Below, one piece after another: positions 52,124-58,157 of a DNA stretch of 64,000 nt. Numbering within the stretch: the first letter of the stretch is position 1; each line of letters opens with the position of its first letter. The DNA comes from Pseudomonas sp. Tri1 (lineage in GTDB: Bacteria > Pseudomonadota > Gammaproteobacteria > Pseudomonadales > Pseudomonadaceae), in assembly GCF_017968885.1 (NCBI RefSeq), contig NZ_CP072913.1:4448001-4512000 (forward strand), in the 5' to 3' direction. The translations under genes were made by a program, and so were the position numbers. Below the pieces are notes generated by a model. The model had not been told where the DNA came from. It was given only the letters and a program-made list of their open reading frames with translations, and did not search any database.

Positions 52124-52438
52124 ATGGCCAAGAGCAATGCAGAATTGCAAAAGGACAAGCGCGCCAAGGAGAAGGCGCTGCTCGACCGGATCGGCGCCGA
52201 GAAGCGCACGCTGATTGTTTCGAAGGCGCTTGATGATGCGCTTCAGATCCTTGGCGAGCGCCACGGATTCGAGGAGTGGCAGGAGACGGTGTCGACGCTG
52301 ATCCTGAATCTGGCCTCGGCGCAGGCCGAAGAATCGGCACGTTTCGCAAGCATGTCGCGACCGGAATTAGTCGTTAAGGAAAAGTGGTCGAGGCAGCTTG
52401 AAGATTTTGCGGAAACCGGCACCGAGAATTTCCAGTGA
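52124..52438 (+). CDS. Phage-type hypothetical protein
   Basis: 104 residues, helical and strongly charged: K-S-N-A-E-L-Q-K-D-K-R-A-K-E-K at the start, then L-I-V-S-K-A-L-D-D-A-L-Q-I-L and T-V-S-T-L-I-L-N-L-A. The N-terminal part followed by a ribbon-like segment might suit a DNA-binding protein, but it is not recognised. It follows the HTH-like gene by 84 bases. Confidence 0.6.
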   Translation: MAKSNAELQKDKRAKEKALLDRIGAEKRTLIVSKALDDALQILGERHGFEEWQETVSTLILNLASAQAEESARFASMSRPELVVKEKWSRQLEDFAETGTENFQ

Positions 52439-52464
52439 AATCCATTCGGTGCCAATCAACTGTA

Positions 52465-52677
52465 TTACCGTGGGCCGGGCATCGAGCTTGGTTTGCTTTT
52501 CGAGTCGAGATCATCAGCTGCAGCAATGGCTGAATCAAGATCATAAATCCAAGTTGAGTCTGCACCAGGGCCAATCAATTGATAGCCCACAACCTCTCTC
52601 GTATTGTCGAGGTGAATCATCACCCTTTCGTAAACGGTGAATTTCCCTTTTGTGTAAACCGCAGCGCCTCGTTGCAT
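52465..52677 (-). CDS. Small hypothetical protein
   Basis: 70 residues with alternating strand-like segments: F-T-V-Y-E-R-V-M-I-H-L, R-E-V-V-G-Y-Q-L-I-G-P and S-T-W-I-Y-D-L-D-S-A. It runs opposite to the phage replication genes, in the same direction as 52806-53237. The sequence looks coding and is not recognised. Confidence 0.5.
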   Translation of the reverse strand: MQRGAAVYTKGKFTVYERVMIHLDNTREVVGYQLIGPGADSTWIYDLDSAIAAADDLDSKSKPSSMPGPR

Positions 52678-52805
52678 TTCTTGCTCCTTGATCCGGCCCC
52701 ATGCCGATCACCCGTAATACCTCAACCAAAACCAAATTGCCACCATCGGTCAAGGAGGGCGGCGCTTTCTCCGGCCTCTAAGTCATCCAAGGGTTAGTTG
52801 GAGGT

Positions 52806-53237
52806 TCAGCTTCTCTCCACAAATTCAACATGAACGACCAGTGCAGCAGGAATTTCTCCGCCGTCGGCAGCGCGAATTGTTACTTCCTGCTCTCTCGCGA
52901 TATCTGGGTTCTCTGGCTCTACCGCTAGAACGCCATGCGACTCAAATTCACTATCGTCAATCCAGTAAATAACGCCTTGGTCATCAGCATACAAAGCGAA
53001 GCGTTTGGCCTCATCGTGTGAACGAGTAGTGGAAACGGAGCAGCCACCATACAGTCCCGTTTCAATTTGGTGCGCTGCAACCCGGTTGGCTTCGGTCGGC
53101 CCCAATGTGAAGCGCCCATCAAGGCTGAATTGCCCATCCAACAGTACAACAACCTCTTTTTCACCATTCAGGTTCTTGGGGAAAATCTTCCCATTGTTTG
53201 AATCATGTACGGCCCTGCACTCGCCCCGATAAAGCAT
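52806..53237 (-). CDS. Hypothetical protein
   Basis: 143 residues from ATG 53237, with gagggtg upstream; the frame is open to 53300. It reads M-L-Y-R-G-E-C-R-A-V-H-D-S near the start, V-V-V-L-L-D-G-Q-F-S-L-D-G-R-F-T and, later, R-F-A-L-Y-A-D-D-Q-G-V-I-Y-W. There is no signal peptide or helix of membrane type. It is not recognised and may be cargo of the island. Confidence 0.55.
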   Translation of the reverse strand: MLYRGECRAVHDSNNGKIFPKNLNGEKEVVVLLDGQFSLDGRFTLGPTEANRVAAHQIETGLYGGCSVSTTRSHDEAKRFALYADDQGVIYWIDDSEFESHGVLAVEPENPDIAREQEVTIRAADGGEIPAALVVHVEFVERS

Positions 53238-53321
53238 CGACGCACCCTCAATCCGGCCCCATGCCGGGCCATCAACCAATAGCCCACAAACTCTAATCAC
53301 GCCAACCGGCGAGGATCACGC

Positions 53322-54245
53322 ATGGATACAGCAATCGACTTGTTCGCCGGTCTCGGCGGATGGACCACTGGTGGCCGCGCCGCCGGACTTAACGTTCTCT
53401 GGGCGGCAAACCACTGACCCGCCGCGGTGGAATGGCACAGCGCCAACCATCCTGAAACGCAGCACGTCTGCCAGGATCTGCACCAAGCTGACTGGTCGCA
53501 GGTGCCAAAGCATGACCTGATGCTTGCCTCCCCCTGCTGCCAGGGCCACACGAAGGCCAGGGGCCGAGATAACGGAAACCCAAAGCACGACAATTCACGC
53601 TCAACAGCTTGGTCGCCGGTATCGAACGCTGAAGTTAACCGTCCAGATTTCGCCATCATCGAGAACGTTCCGGAGTTCATGGATTGGGTTCTGTATCCGG
53701 CCTGGGCGGATGCGATGCAGCGCTTGGGTTATGCACTGGCACCTCACATCGTTGACTGCGCCGACCTTGGCGTTCCCCAGCACCGAGTTCGACTGTTCAT
53801 GGTCTGCTCCCGCAGTAAGGCGCCGTTGCATCTTCAGCTACCTCAATGCCAGCACGTACCCGCGCGTGACATCCTCGACTTCGAGTCCGGCAAGTGGAGC
53901 AAGATCGATAAACCCGGTCGCGCCAAGTCGACACTGCTTCGCGTGAAGAGCGGCCGGGAGCGCTTCGGCGAACGATTCATCATGCCGTATTACGGCTCTG
54001 GCTCCGGCCTGACCGGCCGAAGCCTGGACCGGCCAATCGGCACCATCACGACGCTGGACCGCTGGGCCCTGGTGCGCGGTGACGAAATGCGCATGCTGTC
54101 TGCGGATGAAGCCTTGGCAGCCCAATCCTTTGGACCGGACACCAAGCGCCCGAACAACCACCGGCTGACCATGCACATGACTGGCAATGCGGTACCACCA
54201 CTGGCCGGGCAACGAGTCATTGATGCACTGCGAGCGGCCGCTTAA
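53322..54245 (+). pseudogene. Phage C5-cytosine DNA methyltransferase with internal stop
   Basis: From ATG 53322 the protein reads A-I-D-L-F-A-G-L-G-G-W (SAM motif I), then reaches TGA at 53415-53417, codon 32, where homologues have Trp (TGG). The frame continues V-E-W-H-S-A-N-H-P, the catalytic Pro-Cys in A-S-P-C-C-Q-G-H, I-E-N-V-P-E-F, Q-H-R-V-R-L-F and G-N-A-V-P-P. All catalytic motifs remain except for this one stop. A TGG-to-TGA change would inactivate it. The part from 53427 is open but lacks the SAM motif. Confidence 0.85.
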
Positions 54246-54259
54246 AACTCAATGGTTAC

Positions 54260-54940
54260 TTACAAGGAAGCGCGCTGGTCGTTAATATCTATGCTACGTG
54301 CTAAGTACCGTCTCAGCTTTTTGTCATTTATTATTACGGGCGATATGTCCTGATTTTTAATCGGTTTCCATATCGCCCTTACTTCAAACTGCCTAGAATA
54401 TTCTGACGACTTCCTGTTTATCGGGGAAAATCCGAAATTCTCCCCATTAAAATTTTCACTTTTACTTCCATACACTACCTCCGTATACCCCAAGAACTCA
54501 ACCGGAACTAAATTATTTAAAGAGTACGTCAGTCTTCTAAAAAAAAACTGTGGATTTTCTATCTCCACACACGTTTCAGAGCCCTCTAACTCATCAAAAA
54601 GTGAGTATGATTTAACTGATGACATGCAAAAAATAAAATGGTCCTCTAGTTCGGCAACATGAACAAGTGTAGGCCCTCCCACTATCTGAAAATTAGTTAT
54701 AGTTCCGGACTCAATCATCCCAAAGGCCGAAAGCGCTTTCTCATCTAGAGGATTTGGACTATCAACATCGTAGATCGAGCTTAGTGTGTGTACGATCTCC
54801 TTTTTCCCTTCCATCTCATCAGAAATACCACGCTTATGCTCGAGGCTTCTAAACTCTTTCAGCGTGCCAATGCGTAGATTGCCGCTACTTAGAAAGTTTT
54901 CATTATGTACTCGTGATTGATATCTGAAAAAACCTTCCAT
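54260..54940 (-). CDS. Unknown AT-rich cargo gene
   Basis: 226 residues, encoded in DNA much richer in A and T than its surroundings, with codons such as ATA and AGA frequent. The N-terminus F-F-R-Y-Q-S, S-S-G-N-L-R-I-G-T-L-K-E-F-R and G-I-S-D-E-M-E-G-K-K resemble a group of small uncharacterised proteins I cannot name with certainty. There is no signal peptide or membrane segment. It is transcribed against the phage genes, as accessory (moron) genes often are. The origin is probably foreign. Confidence 0.65.
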   Translation of the reverse strand: MEGFFRYQSRVHNENFLSSGNLRIGTLKEFRSLEHKRGISDEMEGKKEIVHTLSSIYDVDSPNPLDEKALSAFGMIESGTITNFQIVGGPTLVHVAELEDHFIFCMSSVKSYSLFDELEGSETCVEIENPQFFFRRLTYSLNNLVPVEFLGYTEVVYGSKSENFNGENFGFSPINRKSSEYSRQFEVRAIWKPIKNQDISPVIINDKKLRRYLARSIDINDQRASL

Positions 54941-55002
54941 GTCTTACTCCAGTTAGCTTCAATTGCTGTCAACCCAATCCTAGCACTTCAGGGGACGTTT
55001 TT

Positions 55003-55356
55003 ATGCACGCCGACAAACCAATGTTGATCTACCTTAGCGGTCCCATGACCAACATGCTGGACCTGAACTTCCCCCTTTTCCACACCACTGCCGCCAGCCT
55101 GCGCGAGTCCGGCCACACCGTCATAAACCCCGCCGAACTCCACCCTGACCCAGGCACCTGGAGCGAGTGCATGCGCCGCGACATCAAAGCGCAGATGGAT
55201 TGCGACACCGTGGCCACCCTGCCCGGCTGGCAGGACTCCCGCGGCGCCAGCCTGGAAGTTCATATCGGCAAGGCGCTCGGCATACGGGTTGTGAATGCCC
55301 ATGATCTGGTAACGAGGGGGAATGCCGCAGTACCAACATTTTCCAAGCTGATGTAA
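55003..55356 (+). CDS. DUF4406 / nucleoside 2-deoxyribosyltransferase-like protein
   Basis: 117 residues with I-Y-L-S-G-P-M-T near the start, V-I-N-P-A-E-L in the middle and L-P-G-W-Q-D-S-R-G-A-S-L-E-V at residues 73-86. These are the landmarks of the DUF4406 family, related to nucleoside 2-deoxyribosyltransferases. GGGGAC lies upstream of ATG 55003. Many phages carry it. The substrate is unknown; it may act on nucleotides. Confidence 0.8.
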   Translation: MHADKPMLIYLSGPMTNMLDLNFPLFHTTAASLRESGHTVINPAELHPDPGTWSECMRRDIKAQMDCDTVATLPGWQDSRGASLEVHIGKALGIRVVNAHDLVTRGNAAVPTFSKLM

Positions 55357-55402
55357 AAAGTACAGCTGCCATTTCAGACATTCACTGGATTCCGACCAAC
55401 AC

Positions 55403-55603
55403 ATGCAGATCATTCGTACTGGAACAGTTTTGACTGGCGAATACGCCGGTTGGACGATAGAAATTCAGGATGACCGCGCAGGTGAAACCGGAGGTTATTA
55501 CCTATTTCTGGTCCAGAACGAATCAAATGGTTTCGATTCTTGGTTTGAACTCATAGAGCAGCTGCAGCAACAAATTTCAGAACTCGACGTTCGCTGGAAT
55601 TAG
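55403..55603 (+). CDS. Small hypothetical protein
   Basis: 66 residues with a strand-rich first half (T-G-T-V-L-T-G-E-Y-A-G-W-T-I-E-I-Q) and a helix, F-E-L-I-E-Q-L-Q-Q-Q-I, at the end. No domain is recognised. It follows the DUF4406 gene on the same strand. Confidence 0.55.
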   Translation: MQIIRTGTVLTGEYAGWTIEIQDDRAGETGGYYLFLVQNESNGFDSWFELIEQLQQQISELDVRWN

Positions 55604-55650
55604 CGCCTCACTCTTTCGTTCCCCCCCTTCCCCATCCCCCCTTCAAAGTC

Positions 55651-55670
55651 AGCCGCTATAGCGGCAAGGA
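55651..55670. repeat. 20-base direct repeat with gccgctatagcggc palindrome, copy 1
   Basis: The same 20 bases, agccgctatagcggcaagga, occur again at 55963-55982. The inner 14 bases are a perfect palindrome. It lies after a C-rich tract and just beyond the end of the minus-strand gene 55677-55907. Confidence 0.8.
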
Positions 55671-55676
55671 GAGGTC

Positions 55677-55907
55677 CTACGGCACAAATTCACCCAGGCT
55701 TTCGCGAGCAGTTGGGATGGCGTACTCAAGCAGCTCTAAAGGGACATCCTGCTCGAACAAGGTCACCTCAAAGCGCAGCGTTTCGTCATTCCTGAATATC
55801 TCAAAGACCATATCGTTCCCGCGCCAGCACTCAATCCCCAAGCCGTCATGCCCCTTTGTCACGTGCGAGGCGGTAAAAAACTTGTATTCAACTCCGTGTA
55901 CGACCAC
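55677..55907 (-). CDS. Small hypothetical protein
   Basis: 76 residues from GTG 55907, chosen because GGGAGGTGCGAT precedes it; the frame is open to TTG 55934. It reads V-V-V-H-G-V-E-Y-K-F-F-T, then L-G-I-E-C-W-R-G-N-D-M-V-F-E-I-F and F-E-V-T-L-F-E-Q-D-V-P-L-E. It is acidic and unrecognised. It is flanked on both sides by the same palindromic 20-base repeat. Confidence 0.55.
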   Translation of the reverse strand: MVVHGVEYKFFTASHVTKGHDGLGIECWRGNDMVFEIFRNDETLRFEVTLFEQDVPLELLEYAIPTARESLGEFVP

Positions 55908-55962
55908 ATCGCACCTCCCTATCTGAGGTGGCAACGATACCTCCCCCCTCTACAAATTTGAT

Positions 55963-55982
55963 AGCCGCTATAGCGGCAAGGA
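55963..55982. repeat. 20-base direct repeat with gccgctatagcggc palindrome, copy 2
   Basis: Identical to 55651-55670 and 312 bases away. It ends 11 bases before the start of the plus-strand gene at 55994, and its last bases, aagga, could serve as that gene's ribosome site. Confidence 0.8.
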
Positions 55983-55993
55983 CGAGCTCGACC

Positions 55994-56260
55994 ATGGAAA
56001 AGATAAAACTCGGCCCGGACCATTATCGCTACGTCGACGAGCTCGACCCAAAAGGCCTGGAAGTCACCTGCAAAAAGTACGTGGTTATCGGCGAAACCGA
56101 TCAGTGCTGGTACATCGTGGACGAATTCCACAACAACCTCTTCGGCGGCTCGCAGCGTGAATCCCTGCTGAAGCAGTACCGCAAGCGTGTGCTAAAGGAT
56201 GGTGGCGAGCATGGCCGGCGATTCGCGTACACCGATAAATCCCTAGCACTGCGCTCGTAA
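55994..56260 (+). CDS. Phage-type hypothetical protein
   Basis: 88 residues from ATG 55994, with AAGGA 11 bases upstream. It is rich in aromatic and basic residues: D-H-Y-R-Y-V-D-E, C-W-Y-I-V-D-E-F and L-L-K-Q-Y-R-K-R-V-L. It is not recognised. The next small frame follows in the same register after the stop. Confidence 0.6.
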   Translation: MEKIKLGPDHYRYVDELDPKGLEVTCKKYVVIGETDQCWYIVDEFHNNLFGGSQRESLLKQYRKRVLKDGGEHGRRFAYTDKSLALRS

Positions 56261-56281
56261 AAGCAGCGCAAATCCTGGCAG

Positions 56282-56425
56282 ATGCGCCATGCCCAGTTGG
56301 CGCTCGAGCGCGCCCAGGCGGCCATTGCGTATTTCGGCGACACCAAGACCGAAAGCACAGTGCCACCCGACCACCTGATGGTTCCGTGCGAATACATCCA
56401 GGCCATGAACTGGAGCGAATGCTGA
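56282..56425 (+). CDS. 47-residue phage-type protein
   Basis: A short frame reads M-R-H-A-Q-L-A-L-E-R-A-Q-A-A-I-A and then A-Y-F-G-D-T-K, ending Q-A-M-N-W-S-E-C. Its stop overlaps the start of the next gene (TGATG). The sequence looks coding, and it is in the same frame as the upstream gene after its stop, so it may be part of a longer ancestral protein. Confidence 0.5.
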   Translation: MRHAQLALERAQAAIAYFGDTKTESTVPPDHLMVPCEYIQAMNWSEC

Positions 56426-56995
56426 TGACCATTTCACCACAACCGAAAGAACGCCCGGTCCTGTTCTCGGCCCCGATGGTGCGAGCCATCCTGGAGGACC
56501 GGAAGACGGTCACGCAGCGGGCATTGAAAGGCTTCCAAATCCCTACCGAGGACACCTCCATTCCGGTTGGCGATCGTCAGCGCTGGAGCGCAATAGGCCA
56601 AAAAGACCCGCGCTACGGCTTCTGCGTATTCGGATCGACCGAGGCAGAGTGCGCCAAGGAGCTGGAAGAGTACGCACCCTGCCCGTATGGCAAACCCGGC
56701 AACCGGCTGTGGGTGCGCGACCACCGAAGTGGACGAACAAACCAGCCCAGTGGTCAGGCTGGCTCGCTACTCTGCGGACCACCAGCCAGTGCTTTACCGC
56801 CACCCTGAAGGCAACGAATACGATGGTTCGGTCGCTCACTGGGACTACCCCAGAAGATCCCGCTCGAGCATCCATATGCAGCGCTGGGCCTGCCGCATCC
56901 TGCTTGAGATCACCGCCGTCCGCGTCGAGCGGTTGCAGGACATCAGCGACGAGCAGGCCAAGGCAGAGGGAATCGTCGGTGTAGCCTTTCGCCCT
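56425..56995 (+). pseudogene. ASCH-like phage protein, frameshifted and truncated
   Basis: From ATG 56425 the protein reads R-P-V-L-F-S-A-P-M-V-R-A-I-L, then C-P-Y-G-K-P-G-N-R-L-W-V-R, typical of phage ASCH-type proteins. The frame breaks near 56721. The other frame continues with S-I-H-M-Q-R-W-A-C-R-I-L-L-E-I-T and V-E-R-L-Q-D-I-S-D-E-Q-A-K-A-E-G-I, the conserved second half. After about 56985 the sequence changes into an integrase end, so the normal C-terminus is missing. Confidence 0.7.
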
Positions 56996-57270
56996 GACGA
57001 CGGCTGGCCGATCTGCACCGGCTTGACGCGAGCCTTTAAGGAGGCCCGGGATGCGGCGGGTTGTTACAAGGGATGGAAGGAAGAGGAAATGCCAGGCTTC
57101 CATGAAGTGCGCGCGCTGTCGCTGCACCTGTATCAGAAAGCCGGAAAGGACGGGCAGAAGATCGCCGGCCATGCCAGCGAGAGCATGACCAAAACTACCA
57201 GAAGGATCACGCGGATATCGTGTGGTCGGAGGCAATCCCGGACCTGAATATCAGCGACATCACCGGTTAG
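56990..57270 (+). pseudogene. Tyrosine-recombinase integrase, C-terminal remnant
   Basis: The segment reads L-T-R-A-F-K-E-A-R-D-A-A-G, then F-H-E-V-R-A-L-S-L-H-L-Y (catalytic Arg box) and I-A-G-H-A-S-E-S-M-T-K (His box). One base is missing near 57195; restoring it gives N-Y-Q-K-D-H with the catalytic Tyr and then D-L-N-I-S-D-I-T-G to TAG at 57268-57270. The N-terminal and core domains are gone. It lies next to the tRNA-Pro attachment site, as integrase genes do. Confidence 0.75.
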
Positions 57271-57295
57271 TTTTGCGCGAGTTTTGCGCAGGCAC

Positions 57296-57320
57296 AAAAA
57301 AGCCGATCTATCTGATCGGC
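57296..57320 (-). terminator. Terminator downstream of tRNA-Pro
   Basis: On the minus strand, gccgatc and gatcggc pair around agata and are followed by TTTTTT. It is inside the island and now ends tRNA-Pro transcription; read the other way it could end the integrase remnant. Confidence 0.8.
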
Positions 57321-57345
57321 TTAACTGCCTGATTTTACTCAGTAA

Positions 57346-57392
57346 ATATGGTCGGGACGGAGTGATTCGAACACTCGACCCCTAGCACCCCA
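57346..57392. repeat. Attachment-site repeat, right copy (within tRNA-Pro)
   Basis: This copy is identical to 48965-49011 and is part of the intact tRNA-Pro gene. Integration therefore restored the tRNA 3' end from the element. Confidence 0.92.
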
Positions 57393-57425
57393 TGCTAGTG
57401 CGCTACCGGACTGCGCTACGCCCCG
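57349..57425 (-). tRNA. tRNA-Pro (anticodon GGG)
   Basis: On the minus strand the 77 bases run from CGGGGCG to CGTCCCG-A-CCA, so the acceptor stem pairs and CCA is encoded. The anticodon arm is CTAGC-ATGGGGT-GCTAG, giving anticodon GGG, and the T-arm contains GTTCGAATC. It follows the ihfA-merR end of the translation block. It is intact despite island insertion. Confidence 0.95.
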
Positions 57426-57514
57426 ACTAGGCGTGAATCTTGTCCCGCTTCTCAACGGAACGCTCAGGAATATATCGCAAGCTTTTGAAAACTGGAAGAT
57501 TTAAAAGCAGAAAT

Positions 57515-57871
57515 TTATTTCTTGAGCACCACCAGCACATCTTCAAGCTCGGCGATCATCTGGCGGATCATTTGTTTGTATTGCGTTGTATCGTCTTTGG
57601 CCTCATCACCGGAGAGGCGCAGACGTGCGCCGCCAATGGTGAACCCTTGGTCGTATAGCAGCGCGCGGATCTGCCGGATCATCAGCACGTCTTGGCGCTG
57701 ATAATACCGGCGGTTCCCGCGACGCTTGACCGGGTTGAGTTGAGGAAACTCCTGCTCCCAATAGCGCAGCACGTGCGGTTTTACCGCACACAGCTCGCTG
57801 ACTTCACCAATGGTGAAGTAGCGTTTGCCCGGGATGACGGGTAGTTCGTCGTTATGACTTGGTTCCAGCAT
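57515..57871 (-). CDS. MerR-family transcriptional regulator
   Basis: 118 residues from ATG 57871 (57880 is also open). The winged helix is clear: [25 protein letters not shown], then K-R-R-G-N-R-R-Y-Y and [12 protein letters not shown]. The C-terminal coiled coil is short, with no metal-binding cysteine cluster. It follows ihfA with about 20 bases of overlap, an arrangement conserved in pseudomonads. The target genes are unknown. Confidence 0.9.
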   Translation of the reverse strand: MLEPSHNDELPVIPGKRYFTIGEVSELCAVKPHVLRYWEQEFPQLNPVKRRGNRRYYQRQDVLMIRQIRALLYDQGFTIGGARLRLSGDEAKDDTTQYKQMIRQMIAELEDVLVVLKK

Positions 57872-58154
57872 AAGCCTCAACTCGGGCCTTCAACTTCTGC
57901 CCTGGACGAAAGGTGACCACACGGCGAGCCGTGATCGGGATTTCTTCTCCCGTTTTCGGATTGCGGCCAGGCCGCTGGCGTTTGTCCCGAAGGTCAAAAT
58001 TGCCGAAACCGGACAATTTGACCTGCTCGTTGTCTTCCAGAGCGTGCCTGATTTCTTCGAAAAACAGTTCGACCAATTCTTTGGCCTCCCGTTTATTCAG
58101 GCCCAACTCCTCATACAGACGTTCCGCCATCTCAGCTTTCGTCAGAGCCCCCAT
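57852..58154 (-). CDS. ihfA: Integration host factor subunit alpha
   Basis: 100 residues matching IHF-alpha: [24 protein letters not shown] and the DNA-binding arm [14 protein letters not shown], followed by [10 protein letters not shown]. It bends DNA as a heterodimer with IhfB. It directly follows pheT (three bases apart) and overlaps the merR-type gene. Confidence 0.97.
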   Translation of the reverse strand: MGALTKAEMAERLYEELGLNKREAKELVELFFEEIRHALEDNEQVKLSGFGNFDLRDKRQRPGRNPKTGEEIPITARRVVTFRPGQKLKARVEAYAGTKS

Positions 58155-58157
58155 ACG

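Larger units (their letters stand above)
49012..57392. mobile_element. Decayed phage-like genomic island in tRNA-Pro
   Basis: The interval is bounded by a 47-base direct repeat and carries only phage-type genes: a recombination-gene remnant, Gp157, a phage SSB, a cytosine methyltransferase, DUF4406, an ASCH-like gene and the C-terminal end of a tyrosine recombinase. No structural or lysis genes remain. Several genes have frameshifts or a stop codon. It is about 8.4 kb and looks like the early/recombination part of a prophage after a large deletion. The integrase end lies next to the tRNA, as expected. Confidence 0.88.

Noticed and set aside
49012..57345. CRISPR array or anti-phage system
   Set aside because: No regularly spaced repeats and no recognised defence protein set; the two 20-base repeats are 312 bases apart and only two in number.
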